DNA from: Bacillus pumilus | GTDB taxonomy: Bacteria; Bacillota; Bacilli; Bacillales; Bacillaceae | Direction of reading: 5' to 3' | Length of the DNA stretch: 64,000 nt | Assembly: GCF_009937765.1 (NCBI RefSeq) | Contig: NZ_CP047089.1 | Location: 1,176,272 to 1,240,271, forward strand | In this document: in pieces, positions 27,475 to 35,616 of the stretch | Layout: each line of letters begins with the position of its first letter | Numbering within the stretch: the stretch's first letter is position 1 | Translations under genes and position numbers: made by a program | The notes under the pieces: generated by a model | Told to the model about the DNA's origin: nothing | Database searches by the model: none | Seen by the model: only the letters and a program-made list of their open reading frames with translations

Positions 27475-28269
27475 ATGAAAAACAAAAAGTGGCTAGTCAT
27501 TCTATTTGCAGCAATGCTGGCAGTTTTAGCAGCTTGCGGCGGCAACAATCAGAGTGAAGGAAAAGACGAAAAAGTATTAAAAGTAGGCGCCACAGGGCAA
27601 AGCTATCCGTTTGCTTATAAAGACAATGGCAAGCTTGTTGGCTTTGATGTTGAAGTCACTGAAGCTATCGCAAAAAAACTAGGCTATAAACTAGACTGGC
27701 AGTTAAGTGAATTCAGCGGACTAATGGGGCAGCTGACATCTGGTAAGCTGGATACAGTGTCAAACCAAGTCGCAGTCACAGATGAGCGTAAACAAACGTT
27801 TAACTTTACTGATACGTACGCATATGCAGGAACACAAATCATCGTGAAAAAGGACAACAACGACATCAAAGGTCTTGATGATTTAAAAGGAAAAACAGTG
27901 GCGGCAGTTCTTGGTTCTAACCATGCCAAAAACTTAGAGAGCAAAGATCCGGACAAAAAAATCAATATTAAAACATATGAAACGCAAGATGGTGTCTTAA
28001 ATGAAGTGGCAAATGGCCGCGTAGATGCTTATGTCAACGGACGCAGTGTATTACTGGCTCAAATTGAAAAAACAGGTCTGCCGCTCAAAATTGTTGGCAA
28101 CCCCATTGTGTATGAAGAAGTAGGCTACCCATTTGCCAAAGATAAAAAGCATGACAAGCTAAGAGAAGAATTTAACAAAGCGATCAAAGAATTAAGAGAA
28201 GACGGGACACTGAAAAAATTGTCTGAGAAGTATTTCAAAGACGATGTCACGGTGCCAATTAAAAAATAA
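27475..28269 (+). CDS. yxeM: Amino-acid-binding lipoprotein YxeM
   Basis: 264 residues. Signal peptide with lipobox LAACGG, then a type 3 solute-binding fold (VLKVGATGQSYPFAYKD, GFDVEVTEAIAKKLGY). It is the extracellular receptor of the YxeMNO ABC importer, expected to bring in 2SC or related cystine-like sulfur compounds. Same class as TcyA encoded about 8 kb earlier in this window, but clearly diverged, consistent with a different ligand. Confidence 0.88.
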   Translation: MKNKKWLVILFAAMLAVLAACGGNNQSEGKDEKVLKVGATGQSYPFAYKDNGKLVGFDVEVTEAIAKKLGYKLDWQLSEFSGLMGQLTSGKLDTVSNQVAVTDERKQTFNFTDTYAYAGTQIIVKKDNNDIKGLDDLKGKTVAAVLGSNHAKNLESKDPDKKINIKTYETQDGVLNEVANGRVDAYVNGRSVLLAQIEKTGLPLKIVGNPIVYEEVGYPFAKDKKHDKLREEFNKAIKELREDGTLKKLSEKYFKDDVTVPIKK

Positions 28270-28293
28270 CGACAGCGGCGGTGAAGAGCAGAC

Positions 28294-28968
28294 ATGAACA
28301 AAATTGATTGGCAGTATATGGTGACGGTTTTTCCGACATTGATTCAATACTTGCCGATAACGATCTTCATGGCGATTGTCTCCATGGTATTTGCCATTAT
28401 CATTGGTGTGGTATTCGCTCTTATTACGAAAAACCGGATACCTGTTTTATACCAATTTGCCAAGCTGTATATTTCTTTTTTCAGAGCGGTTCCAACCTTG
28501 GTTCAGCTCTTTCTCATTTATTTTGGTCTTCCGCAGCTATTCCCTGCGATGACTTCAATGGATGCCCTAACAGCGGTCATTATCGGATTAAGTATTAAAA
28601 ACTCAGCATACTTAGCAGAAATTTTCAGAGCGGCCCTCAACTCTGTAGATGAAGGGCAGCTAGAAGCTTGTCTATCTGTCGGCATGACAAGATGGCAATC
28701 TTACGTCAGAATTATTTTCCCGCAGGCAATTAGAAATGCGATTCCAGCAACGGGGAATACTTTTATCGGTCTTTTAAAAGAAACATCTCTTGCCTTTACG
28801 ATTGGTGTGGCAGAAATGTTTGCACAAGGGAAGATGATTGCGTCAGCGAACTATAAATACTTTGAAACCTATTTAGCTGTAGGGATTGTGTATTGGGTGA
28901 TGACCATCATTTATAGCTTCCTTCAAGACCTATTTGAACGAAAAATCAGCAAACCTTACCGGAATTAA
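28294..28968 (+). CDS. yxeN: ABC transporter permease YxeN
   Basis: 224 residues, five membrane segments, HisMQ class. The EAA loop is LEACLSVGMTRWQSYVRIIFPQ and the preceding PTLVQLFLIYFGLP motif is typical for polar amino acid permeases. Forms the membrane pore of the YxeMNO importer, probably as a homodimer since only one permease gene is present. ATG 28294 with a weak GGCGGTGAAG upstream. Confidence 0.9.
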   Translation: MNKIDWQYMVTVFPTLIQYLPITIFMAIVSMVFAIIIGVVFALITKNRIPVLYQFAKLYISFFRAVPTLVQLFLIYFGLPQLFPAMTSMDALTAVIIGLSIKNSAYLAEIFRAALNSVDEGQLEACLSVGMTRWQSYVRIIFPQAIRNAIPATGNTFIGLLKETSLAFTIGVAEMFAQGKMIASANYKYFETYLAVGIVYWVMTIIYSFLQDLFERKISKPYRN

Positions 28969-28980
28969 GGAGGTGTGGAC

Positions 28981-29727
28981 ATGATCAAGCTCACCAATTT
29001 GAAGAAATCATTTGGCGACCTTGTCGTCTTAGACGGAATCAATCTTGACGTGCAAAAAGGGCAGGTTGTGGCCATTATCGGACCTTCTGGCTCCGGTAAA
29101 TCCACCTTGCTGCGCTGCTTAAATTTATTAGAAATACCAGATGAAGGCACGATTGAAATTGGCGATGCAAAGCTCGATGCGTCTAAATATACACGAAAAG
29201 AAGCCCATCACCTGCGTCAACAAACAGCTATGGTGTTTCAAAACTATAATTTGTTTAAAAACAAGACAGCACTGCAAAATATTACAGAATCACTGCTTGT
29301 GACGAAAAAAATGACGAAGCAACAGGCAAATGAGATTGGAATGAAGCTGCTAAAGCAGGTAGGATTAGAGCAAAAGGCTGACAGCTATCCAGTCACGTTA
29401 TCTGGCGGACAGCAGCAGCGAATCGGGATTGCCCGCGCATTAGCGGTTGATCCACATGCGATTTTACTCGATGAACCAACATCGGCACTTGATCCAGAGC
29501 TTGTATCGGGTGTGCTTCAAGTGATTAAATCCATTGCCATCCAAGAAACAACGATGATCATCGTGACACATGAAATGGCGTTTGCAAGAGAAGTAGCAGA
29601 CCATGTGATTTTCATGGCAGATGGTCATATTATTGAACAGGGCACACCAACTGAGTTATTTGATGAAACGAAGAATGAACGAACAAAACGATTTATCCAA
29701 AAAGAAGCAGCGGCTGAAGAAGCATAA
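28981..29727 (+). CDS. yxeO: ABC transporter ATPase YxeO
   Basis: 248 residues from ATG 28981, 7 nt after AAGGAGG; a GTG at 28975 lies too close to that site. Walker A GPSGSGKST, MVFQNYNLFKNKTAL (Q-loop), LSGGQQQRIGIARAL, Walker [16 protein letters not shown]-loop VTHE. Energises the YxeMNO importer. Confidence 0.92.
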   Translation: MIKLTNLKKSFGDLVVLDGINLDVQKGQVVAIIGPSGSGKSTLLRCLNLLEIPDEGTIEIGDAKLDASKYTRKEAHHLRQQTAMVFQNYNLFKNKTALQNITESLLVTKKMTKQQANEIGMKLLKQVGLEQKADSYPVTLSGGQQQRIGIARALAVDPHAILLDEPTSALDPELVSGVLQVIKSIAIQETTMIIVTHEMAFAREVADHVIFMADGHIIEQGTPTELFDETKNERTKRFIQKEAAAEEA

Positions 29728-29760
29728 GCTGCTTTTTACTCTTTAGAGGGGTGAGTATCA

Positions 29761-30918
29761 GTGAAATCAATAGGAAATGAAGCATTAAACAAACGTTTAA
29801 TTAACATTCGCCGAGCGCTTCATGAGCATCCAGAGCTGGCATTTGAAGAATATGAAACGACTAAAAAACTGCGCAGCTGGTTAGAAGAGGAGGGGATCAC
29901 CGTACTCGATTTTCCAGCTCTTCAAACAGGTGTTGTCTGTGAAATCAAAGGAGAACAAGAGGGACCAACGATTGTCCTGAGGGCTGATATTGATGCACTT
30001 CCGATTGAAGAAGCATCTGGCGAACCATTTTCCTCAAAGGTACCGGGGAAAATGCATGCTTGCGGTCATGATTTCCATACAGCTTCTATCTTTGGAGCGA
30101 CTCTTTTATTAAAAGAACGGAAACACGAGATCAAAGGAACGGTCCGTATTTTGTTTCAGCCGGCTGAGGAAGTCGCGCAAGGAGCAAAACATGTCATAGA
30201 GGCAGGCGTTTTAGATGGAGTGGATGCCATTTTTGGTATGCACAACAAACCTAACCTGCCAGTTGGCACTATAGGCGTTAGAGAAAAAGCTTTAATGGCG
30301 AGTGTAGACCGGTTTGAAATCGATATTAAAGGAACGGGTGGTCATGCAGGTATTCCGAATCACACGGTAGATCCCATTGCCATCAGCGGGCAGATCACAA
30401 GTGCTCTTCAACAAATCGTCAGCCGGCGAATCAGCTCATTGCATCATGCAGTCGTCAGTATCACACGTATTCAAGGCGGTACATCATGGAATGTGATTCC
30501 TGATCGTGTTGAGATGGAAGGAACCGTTCGGACATTTGAGCCTGAAGTGAGAGCGATGATTCCAGAGCTCATGAAGCAAATCGTAAGGGGGATTGCCGAA
30601 GGATTTGGGGCAAAAGGCGAAGTGAAATGGCATCCGTATTTGCCTTCTGTGCTAAATGACGATCGTTTAACAAAGGTGGTCAAAGAAACGGCAAGCGCGC
30701 TGGATCTCACAGTCGTTCAGGCAGAGCAGTCACCGGGCGGAGAAGATTTTGCCCTTTATCAAGAACACATTCCAGGCTTTTTCGTATGGATGGGGACGAG
30801 CGGTACCGAGGAATGGCATCATCCCGCCTTTACACTGAATGAAGGCGCACTCCCTGTTGCCGCTGCCTTTTTTGCCGAGCTTGCTGTTCGGGCATTGGAG
30901 TCACGATCATGGAATTAA
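29761..30918 (+). CDS. yxeP: M20-family amidohydrolase YxeP (N-acetylcysteine deacetylase)
   Basis: 385 residues from GTG 29761. M20D peptidase/amidohydrolase: IRRALHEHPELAFEEYET, metal-binding MHACGHDFHTA, QPAEEVAQGAKHVIEAGV, and SPGGEDFALY near the C terminus (metal ligands and catalytic Glu present). In 2SC salvage it removes the acetyl group from N-acetylcysteine to give cysteine, the pathway product. A 33-nt gap follows yxeO, and the 3' end overlaps yxeQ by 10 nt. Confidence 0.9.
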   Translation: MKSIGNEALNKRLINIRRALHEHPELAFEEYETTKKLRSWLEEEGITVLDFPALQTGVVCEIKGEQEGPTIVLRADIDALPIEEASGEPFSSKVPGKMHACGHDFHTASIFGATLLLKERKHEIKGTVRILFQPAEEVAQGAKHVIEAGVLDGVDAIFGMHNKPNLPVGTIGVREKALMASVDRFEIDIKGTGGHAGIPNHTVDPIAISGQITSALQQIVSRRISSLHHAVVSITRIQGGTSWNVIPDRVEMEGTVRTFEPEVRAMIPELMKQIVRGIAEGFGAKGEVKWHPYLPSVLNDDRLTKVVKETASALDLTVVQAEQSPGGEDFALYQEHIPGFFVWMGTSGTEEWHHPAFTLNEGALPVAAAFFAELAVRALESRSWN

Positions 30919-32243
30919 CAAAACAATTGGCAGAGGCTGTACTGTCTGCTGATCCACTTCAAGATCATCGGGCGGTAGAAATGGCTCGACATGGTCTGTT
31001 AGACGCTGCGGCGGCGGCGCTTGCTGCGAAAGAGGACGAAGGAATTCAAAAGCTCATGGCACTTGTGGAACAAGAAGGCGGAGAAGCTCAAATTCCTGTC
31101 ATCGGACAAGGGAAAAAGGTCAGCCGTCAATCCGCAGCGATGCTGAACGGCTACTTGATCCACGCCCTTGATTATGATGATGTGCATTCAGACGTGAGAG
31201 GACACCCAAGTGCGGTGATCATTCCAGCATTGCTATCACAGCTATCAGACGGAAAAGGGTTTGGCGATCGATTTTTAGCAGCCTACATCACAGGCGTTGA
31301 AGTGATGGCAAGGCTTGGCGAATCCATCGGCAAAGCGCATTATGAGCGAGGCTGGCATAATACCGGAACCCTTGGAGCCATTGCGGCAGTATGTGCCATT
31401 GGGTATTTAAAAAAGGTCTCACAGGAAGAGTTAATGAAGGCAATCGGCTTTGCTGGAGCGCAATCTGCCGGCATGCGAAAGCAGTTCGGCTCTGATATGA
31501 AACCATTACAAGCCGGCTTAGCGGCTAGAACAGCCGTATGGTCCATGGATTTAGCTTACTCAGGTTTTGGCGGGAATGAATCGATTCTTGATGGCACGCT
31601 TGGTTTCTTTTCGCTCTATGGAGATCAGGAGCGTGCGGAAAGTCGTTTTCTAGATGGGTATGGTACAACATGGCGTATTGTCTCGCCAGGGCTGTGGTTC
31701 AAAGTGTATCCGTTCTGCTCAGCGGCGCATCATGCTGCCGATGCAATCCTATCCTTAATGAAAGAGCATCCTTTCTCACCGGAGCAGGTGAAACAAGTAG
31801 ATGTCCTGTTCCCGCCTGGCGGAGATGCAGCGCTTATTGAGCGGACACCTTCGACTGGAGAAGAAGGGCGATTCAGTGTCGAATATGTGATCGCACTTGC
31901 CGCGTTTGGACAGACGCTGGCGCTGGATGCCTTTACGAAAAAACCTATTTCATCACAAATACGCACATGGATGAAACGGGTGAAGAGAGGATACGACCAA
32001 ACGATAGAACCTCATCCAGATGCTGTCCCAAAAGGTCGCTTTACGATTGTGAAGCTCACCTTGTCTGATGGCACCACCATCAGCAAACGAGTCGATATTC
32101 CGCGGGGAGCACCTGGCCATGCACTATCGAAAGAAGACATCATGCAAAAATTAAACAGTGTTACGGACGCATTTTATGCACAGCAGATCTTACAGGCCGT
32201 TGAAGACGGAAACGATTCTTCTTATAAGCAGATGCTGGCATGA
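30909..32243 (+). CDS. yxeQ: MmgE/PrpD-family protein YxeQ
   Basis: 444 residues. MmgE/PrpD proteins are dehydratases or isomerases of carboxylic acids (2-methylcitrate dehydratase, cis-aconitate decarboxylase). Visible family features are LNGYLIHALDYDDVHSDV, GHPSAVIIPALL, GWHNTGTLGAIAA and KVYPFCSAAHHAADA. Translationally coupled to yxeP by overlap. Its step in the 2SC pathway is not established as far as I know; processing of a succinyl-derived fragment or stereoisomer is a guess. Confidence 0.85.
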   Translation: MELTKQLAEAVLSADPLQDHRAVEMARHGLLDAAAAALAAKEDEGIQKLMALVEQEGGEAQIPVIGQGKKVSRQSAAMLNGYLIHALDYDDVHSDVRGHPSAVIIPALLSQLSDGKGFGDRFLAAYITGVEVMARLGESIGKAHYERGWHNTGTLGAIAAVCAIGYLKKVSQEELMKAIGFAGAQSAGMRKQFGSDMKPLQAGLAARTAVWSMDLAYSGFGGNESILDGTLGFFSLYGDQERAESRFLDGYGTTWRIVSPGLWFKVYPFCSAAHHAADAILSLMKEHPFSPEQVKQVDVLFPPGGDAALIERTPSTGEEGRFSVEYVIALAAFGQTLALDAFTKKPISSQIRTWMKRVKRGYDQTIEPHPDAVPKGRFTIVKLTLSDGTTISKRVDIPRGAPGHALSKEDIMQKLNSVTDAFYAQQILQAVEDGNDSSYKQMLA

Positions 32244-32248
32244 TCAAG

Positions 32249-32283
32249 AAAGAGAGCTCACCCTTAATAGGTGAGCTCTCTTT
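32249..32283 (+). terminator. Terminator of the yxe operon
   Basis: AAAGAGAGCTCACC (32249-32262) pairs perfectly with GGTGAGCTCTCTTT (32270-32283); the T run is short. Confidence 0.75.
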
Positions 32284-32405
32284 ACGTACATAATCCTATC
32301 CTATTTAAAATAACAATACAATTCACTACAACATCTCACTCTATTAAAAAGTATGAAGAAAAGATGACCAAACTATGATAAGTTCAAGAAATCACTTGAA
32401 TCCAA

Positions 32406-32433
32406 TTGAGATTTAAGATGGAACATGTAAAAT
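32406..32433 (+). promoter_or_regulatory. Candidate promoter of yclJK
   Basis: TTGAGA (32406-32411), 16 nt, TAAAAT (32428-32433), about 45 nt before yclJ. The 234-nt gap holds nothing else recognised. Confidence 0.5.
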
Positions 32434-32477
32434 AAAGCTACATAAAAGAAATACAATGGCAACAGCGGAGGCTGATG

Positions 32478-33161
32478 ATGAAGATATTAATGATTGAAGA
32501 CAATCAGAGTGTGTGTACAATGACCGAAATGTTTTTTCAAAGAGAAGGGTTTCAGGCGGAATTCGTTCATGATGGTCAAGACGGCTTAAATCGGTTTAAG
32601 CAAGAAGATGATTGGGATCTGCTGATATTAGATATCATGCTTCCTTCAATGGATGGTCTAACCATCTGTCAAAAGGTGCGTCAGATCAGTGATGTTCCGA
32701 TCATTATGCTGACAGCAAAGGAGACGGAGTCTGATCAGGTGCTTGGTTTTGATCTAGGGGCAGATGATTATGTGACCAAGCCTTTTAGCCCCCTGACCTT
32801 AATGGCAAGAATCAAAGCGGTGAAACGCCGATTCACGCAAACAACGATTCAAAAAGAAGACGAACGTCTGGCAACAGCACATTTCCTGTTAGATAAAAAA
32901 ACAAGAGAGGTTTTTCTAGATGGTGAGCCAATTGAGAATCTGACGCCGAAGGAATATGATTTGCTGTGCTTTTTTATTCAGCACCCTCGGCAAGTATTTT
33001 CGCGCGAGCAATTGCTGGAGCAAATTTGGGGATATCAATTTTATGGAGATGAACGAACGGTCGATGTTCATATTAAACGGCTGCGCCAAAAAATCGGAGA
33101 CGGACCTAAGCCCTTTCTGTATACGGTATGGGGCGTAGGGTATAAGTTCGATGAAGATTAA
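32478..33161 (+). CDS. yclJ: Response regulator YclJ (OmpR/PhoB family)
   Basis: 227 residues from the second of two ATGs (32478), 6 nt after GGAGG. Receiver domain with the acidic pair in MIEDNQ, phosphorylation Asp in LLILDIMLPSMDG, Thr in IMLTAKE and Lys in YVTKPFSP; then an OmpR-type winged helix (TPKEYDLLCFF, ERTVDVHIKRLRQKI). Partner of YclK, overlapping it by 11 nt. In B. subtilis YclJK controls the neighbouring yclHI among others; those genes are not present here. Confidence 0.92.
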   Translation: MKILMIEDNQSVCTMTEMFFQREGFQAEFVHDGQDGLNRFKQEDDWDLLILDIMLPSMDGLTICQKVRQISDVPIIMLTAKETESDQVLGFDLGADDYVTKPFSPLTLMARIKAVKRRFTQTTIQKEDERLATAHFLLDKKTREVFLDGEPIENLTPKEYDLLCFFIQHPRQVFSREQLLEQIWGYQFYGDERTVDVHIKRLRQKIGDGPKPFLYTVWGVGYKFDED

Positions 33162-34578
33162 ATATTTTTACCAGCTTCTGATGAGTCACCTTGGGTTATT
33201 GCTCATTGCCATCATTATTATCAGCACCCTCATGTCTCATTTTGTGAAAGATATTGCCTATCAGAACAAAGTGGATGAAATGAAATCTTATGGGAATGAA
33301 ATTTTGCGGAATTTTCAACAGCTACCGAAAGCCGAGATGAACTTCCGCCTCCGTCCATTTGAAGACATTCTCTCGACAAGACAAATTCGCTTTTTCGTCT
33401 TTGATGAAAAAGGGAATGTACTAACTCAGCAGCAAGAGATGCCGCCGCATGAAGCTTTACTCACAAAGGATTTGTGGACTAAGCTCGCAAAAGGAGAAGA
33501 CATCATTGTCAAGCGGAGTGATTCACGCCGACTTGATCAAGAAGCATCCCTTGTGGCACTTCCTGTCATAGAGGACGGAAAGCTGAAGGGCGGGGTTGTG
33601 CTCATTGCTCCTATTCAAGGAGCAGAGGAACTAATTGCTCAAATGAATCGGTATTTATATATCATCGTGTTTGTGGCATTGACGATTACTTTTATTCTCA
33701 GTCTGTTTCTGTCGAAGTTTCATGTGAATCGTATTAAAAAACTGAGAGAGGCAACTGAGAAAATTGCGCATGGTGACTACAACATCCATCTTGAAAACAA
33801 ACACCTTGATGAAATTGGCACACTAGGTGAGGATTTTAATATGATGGCGAATCGTCTTCAACGGTCAAGGGAGGAAATTGACCGGCTCGAAAAACGGAGA
33901 CGACAATTTATCGCAGATGTGTCTCACGAATTGAAAACACCGCTGACGACCATTCGAGGATTGGTCGAATGGCTGAATACTGCGGATGTGCCGGCAGAAG
34001 AGAAAGAGAAATGCTATGCGCTCATCACTGATGAGACAAAACGAATGCTGCGTCTCGTCAATGAAAATATGGATTATGAGAAAATCAGGTCGAATCAAAT
34101 CACCCTTCAAAAATTTCACTATCCACTCATTGATACGTTTGAAGTGATCAAGGAGCAACTGAATCGTATGGCTGAAGAGAAAAACAATCAGCTCATTGTA
34201 GAGGTGAATCCTGACCAAAAGGTATACGCAGATTATGATCGGCTCATTCAAATCCTCGTCAACATCACAAAGAACGCTATTCAGTTTACAGAAGGCGGCC
34301 GCATTGTGTTGAGAGGGAAAGAAGAGGATGGGGAAACGATCATTGAAGTAGAAGACACAGGAGTAGGTATTGCACCAGAAGAAGTCAAACACATTTGGGA
34401 ACGTTTTTATAAAGCGGATATTTCGAGAACGACTACACCGTATGGAGAATATGGACTTGGCTTGTCCATCGTCAAGCAGCTCGTGGATTTGCATGAAGGA
34501 CAGATTGATTTGAAAAGTGAGAAATATAAGGGAACGACATTTACGATTCGTTTACCGCTGTCACAACAAAAGGGCTAA
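33151..34578 (+). CDS. yclK: Sensor histidine kinase YclK
   Basis: 475 residues. Two membrane segments (about 8-30 and 168-190) enclose an extracellular sensor of roughly 135 residues. HAMP domain follows (VNRIKKLREATEKIA), then H-box FIADVSHELKTPLTTIRG with the phospho-accepting His, N-box NITKNAIQF, G1 VEDTGVGI and G2 YGLGLSIVKQL. Signal unknown. Translationally coupled to yclJ. Confidence 0.92.
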   Translation: MKIKYFYQLLMSHLGLLLIAIIIISTLMSHFVKDIAYQNKVDEMKSYGNEILRNFQQLPKAEMNFRLRPFEDILSTRQIRFFVFDEKGNVLTQQQEMPPHEALLTKDLWTKLAKGEDIIVKRSDSRRLDQEASLVALPVIEDGKLKGGVVLIAPIQGAEELIAQMNRYLYIIVFVALTITFILSLFLSKFHVNRIKKLREATEKIAHGDYNIHLENKHLDEIGTLGEDFNMMANRLQRSREEIDRLEKRRRQFIADVSHELKTPLTTIRGLVEWLNTADVPAEEKEKCYALITDETKRMLRLVNENMDYEKIRSNQITLQKFHYPLIDTFEVIKEQLNRMAEEKNNQLIVEVNPDQKVYADYDRLIQILVNITKNAIQFTEGGRIVLRGKEEDGETIIEVEDTGVGIAPEEVKHIWERFYKADISRTTTPYGEYGLGLSIVKQLVDLHEGQIDLKSEKYKGTTFTIRLPLSQQKG

Positions 34579-34596
34579 CTGATGTTAGCCCTTTTG
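34567..34596. terminator. Terminator overlapping the yclK stop codon
   Basis: CAAAAGGGCTAAC (34567-34579) pairs with GTTAGCCCTTTTG (34584-34596); the TAA stop of yclK lies inside the stem. It also serves the convergent gene. Confidence 0.85.
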
Positions 34597-34606
34597 TGTT
34601 CATTCC

Positions 34607-35452
34607 TTATTCCGTCTTAGTAAACGTCAAGCCAATATGAGCAAGTGCCTGCGGCAAGTCTTTCCGAATGGTGATGTCTTTAAAGGAAATATTCGATTGA
34701 ATCGCACTTAAAGCAAGGTCCTGTTTAATTCCTGTTAAAACAGCCGAAATCCCTAAAAGTCTCAGCGTTTGCGCATAGCTGACCAAATATTGAATGCTCT
34801 GTTCATTCAGGCGTTTTGTTCCCGATACATCAATGACCAAATGAGAGAGCGACAGCCTGTAGCTTTCCTGTAAAATGGTTTCTAATATATGCTGAGCACG
34901 TGTCTCCTCGATATCACCAAGTAGAGGAAGCACAGCGACACCGTCAACAACTGGGACGATCGGTACAGATAATTGCTGAATCTGCCGGTTGGCACGGTCT
35001 AGTTCAAGAACGTAGCTTAATAGAGAAGCCATCGTTTCAAACATATGCACATGCTCATCTGTGAATTGTTGCGGCCTTGAATCAAGCCCGCAAATCGTTC
35101 CGTAGTTCGTACCATCTGTAAAATCAATCGGCACTCCGATGAATGATCCGCCTTGGAGACGTTTCGTGACCTCTAAGGATTTAGAACGGTCATCCGATGA
35201 TATATCAGGGATCACAAGCGTAGCCTGATGATCGACCGCCAGCTTGCAAAATGTCTTCTCGTAAGGAATTTCTTCTCCTTCGTCAAGAAGCTGCTCGTCA
35301 TGATTTAGCACCTTTACAATCTGATTGGTGGTTTGATCGTTTTTAGCAATAAACAGTGTATTCACATTAGTGAATTGACTCATCATATTTAAAATACTCG
35401 TAGAAGCATCATGAAAATTGCGAAACTGTTTTAATAGTTGTTGACGAGGCAT
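34607..35452 (-). CDS. GAF-STAS protein, RsbR-like
   Basis: 281 residues from ATG 35452 (AAGGAG 10 nt upstream); an earlier ATG at 35515 lacks a site. N-terminal GAF domain, about 15-150 (FTNVNTLFIAKN, KTFCKLAVDHQATLVIPDIS, IGVPIDFTDGTNYGTICGLD), then a short coiled linker and a STAS domain (LSHLVIDVSGTKRLNEQSI, RLLGISAVLTGIKQDLALSAI). This layout matches RsbR-type stressosome proteins, whose N-terminal domain senses and whose STAS domain is phosphorylated on Thr. The residue that in RsbR paralogues is the first phospho-Thr (in a VDT motif) aligns with LNE here, so control by RsbT is doubtful. The signal is unknown; FCKLA suggests possible redox or ligand binding but nothing more. Confidence 0.8.
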   Translation of the reverse strand: MPRQQLLKQFRNFHDASTSILNMMSQFTNVNTLFIAKNDQTTNQIVKVLNHDEQLLDEGEEIPYEKTFCKLAVDHQATLVIPDISSDDRSKSLEVTKRLQGGSFIGVPIDFTDGTNYGTICGLDSRPQQFTDEHVHMFETMASLLSYVLELDRANRQIQQLSVPIVPVVDGVAVLPLLGDIEETRAQHILETILQESYRLSLSHLVIDVSGTKRLNEQSIQYLVSYAQTLRLLGISAVLTGIKQDLALSAIQSNISFKDITIRKDLPQALAHIGLTFTKTE

Positions 35453-35577
35453 TGTTTTAGGACTCCTTGTAGCTCCGATCATATATCGGAACAATAGTTG
35501 GTTTGTCTCTATCATACAAAATCAAACGAGAAATAGATATACTTTAATGCGCGAATCCATGTGAATCGGGCGAGAAC

Positions 35578-35611
35578 AAAAAAGGCTGCCGATCCTGAGA
35601 TCTGGCAGCCT
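35578..35611 (-). terminator. Terminator of aspartokinase yclM
   Basis: AGGCTGCC-GATC / GATC-T-GGCAGCCT hairpin followed on the minus strand by a T run. Confidence 0.82.
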
Positions 35612-35616
35612 GCTCA

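Noticed and set aside
16844..29727. tcyABC and yxeMNO as a recent duplication
   Set aside because: Same transporter class and layout, but the protein sequences are well diverged and each set sits in a distinct family context.
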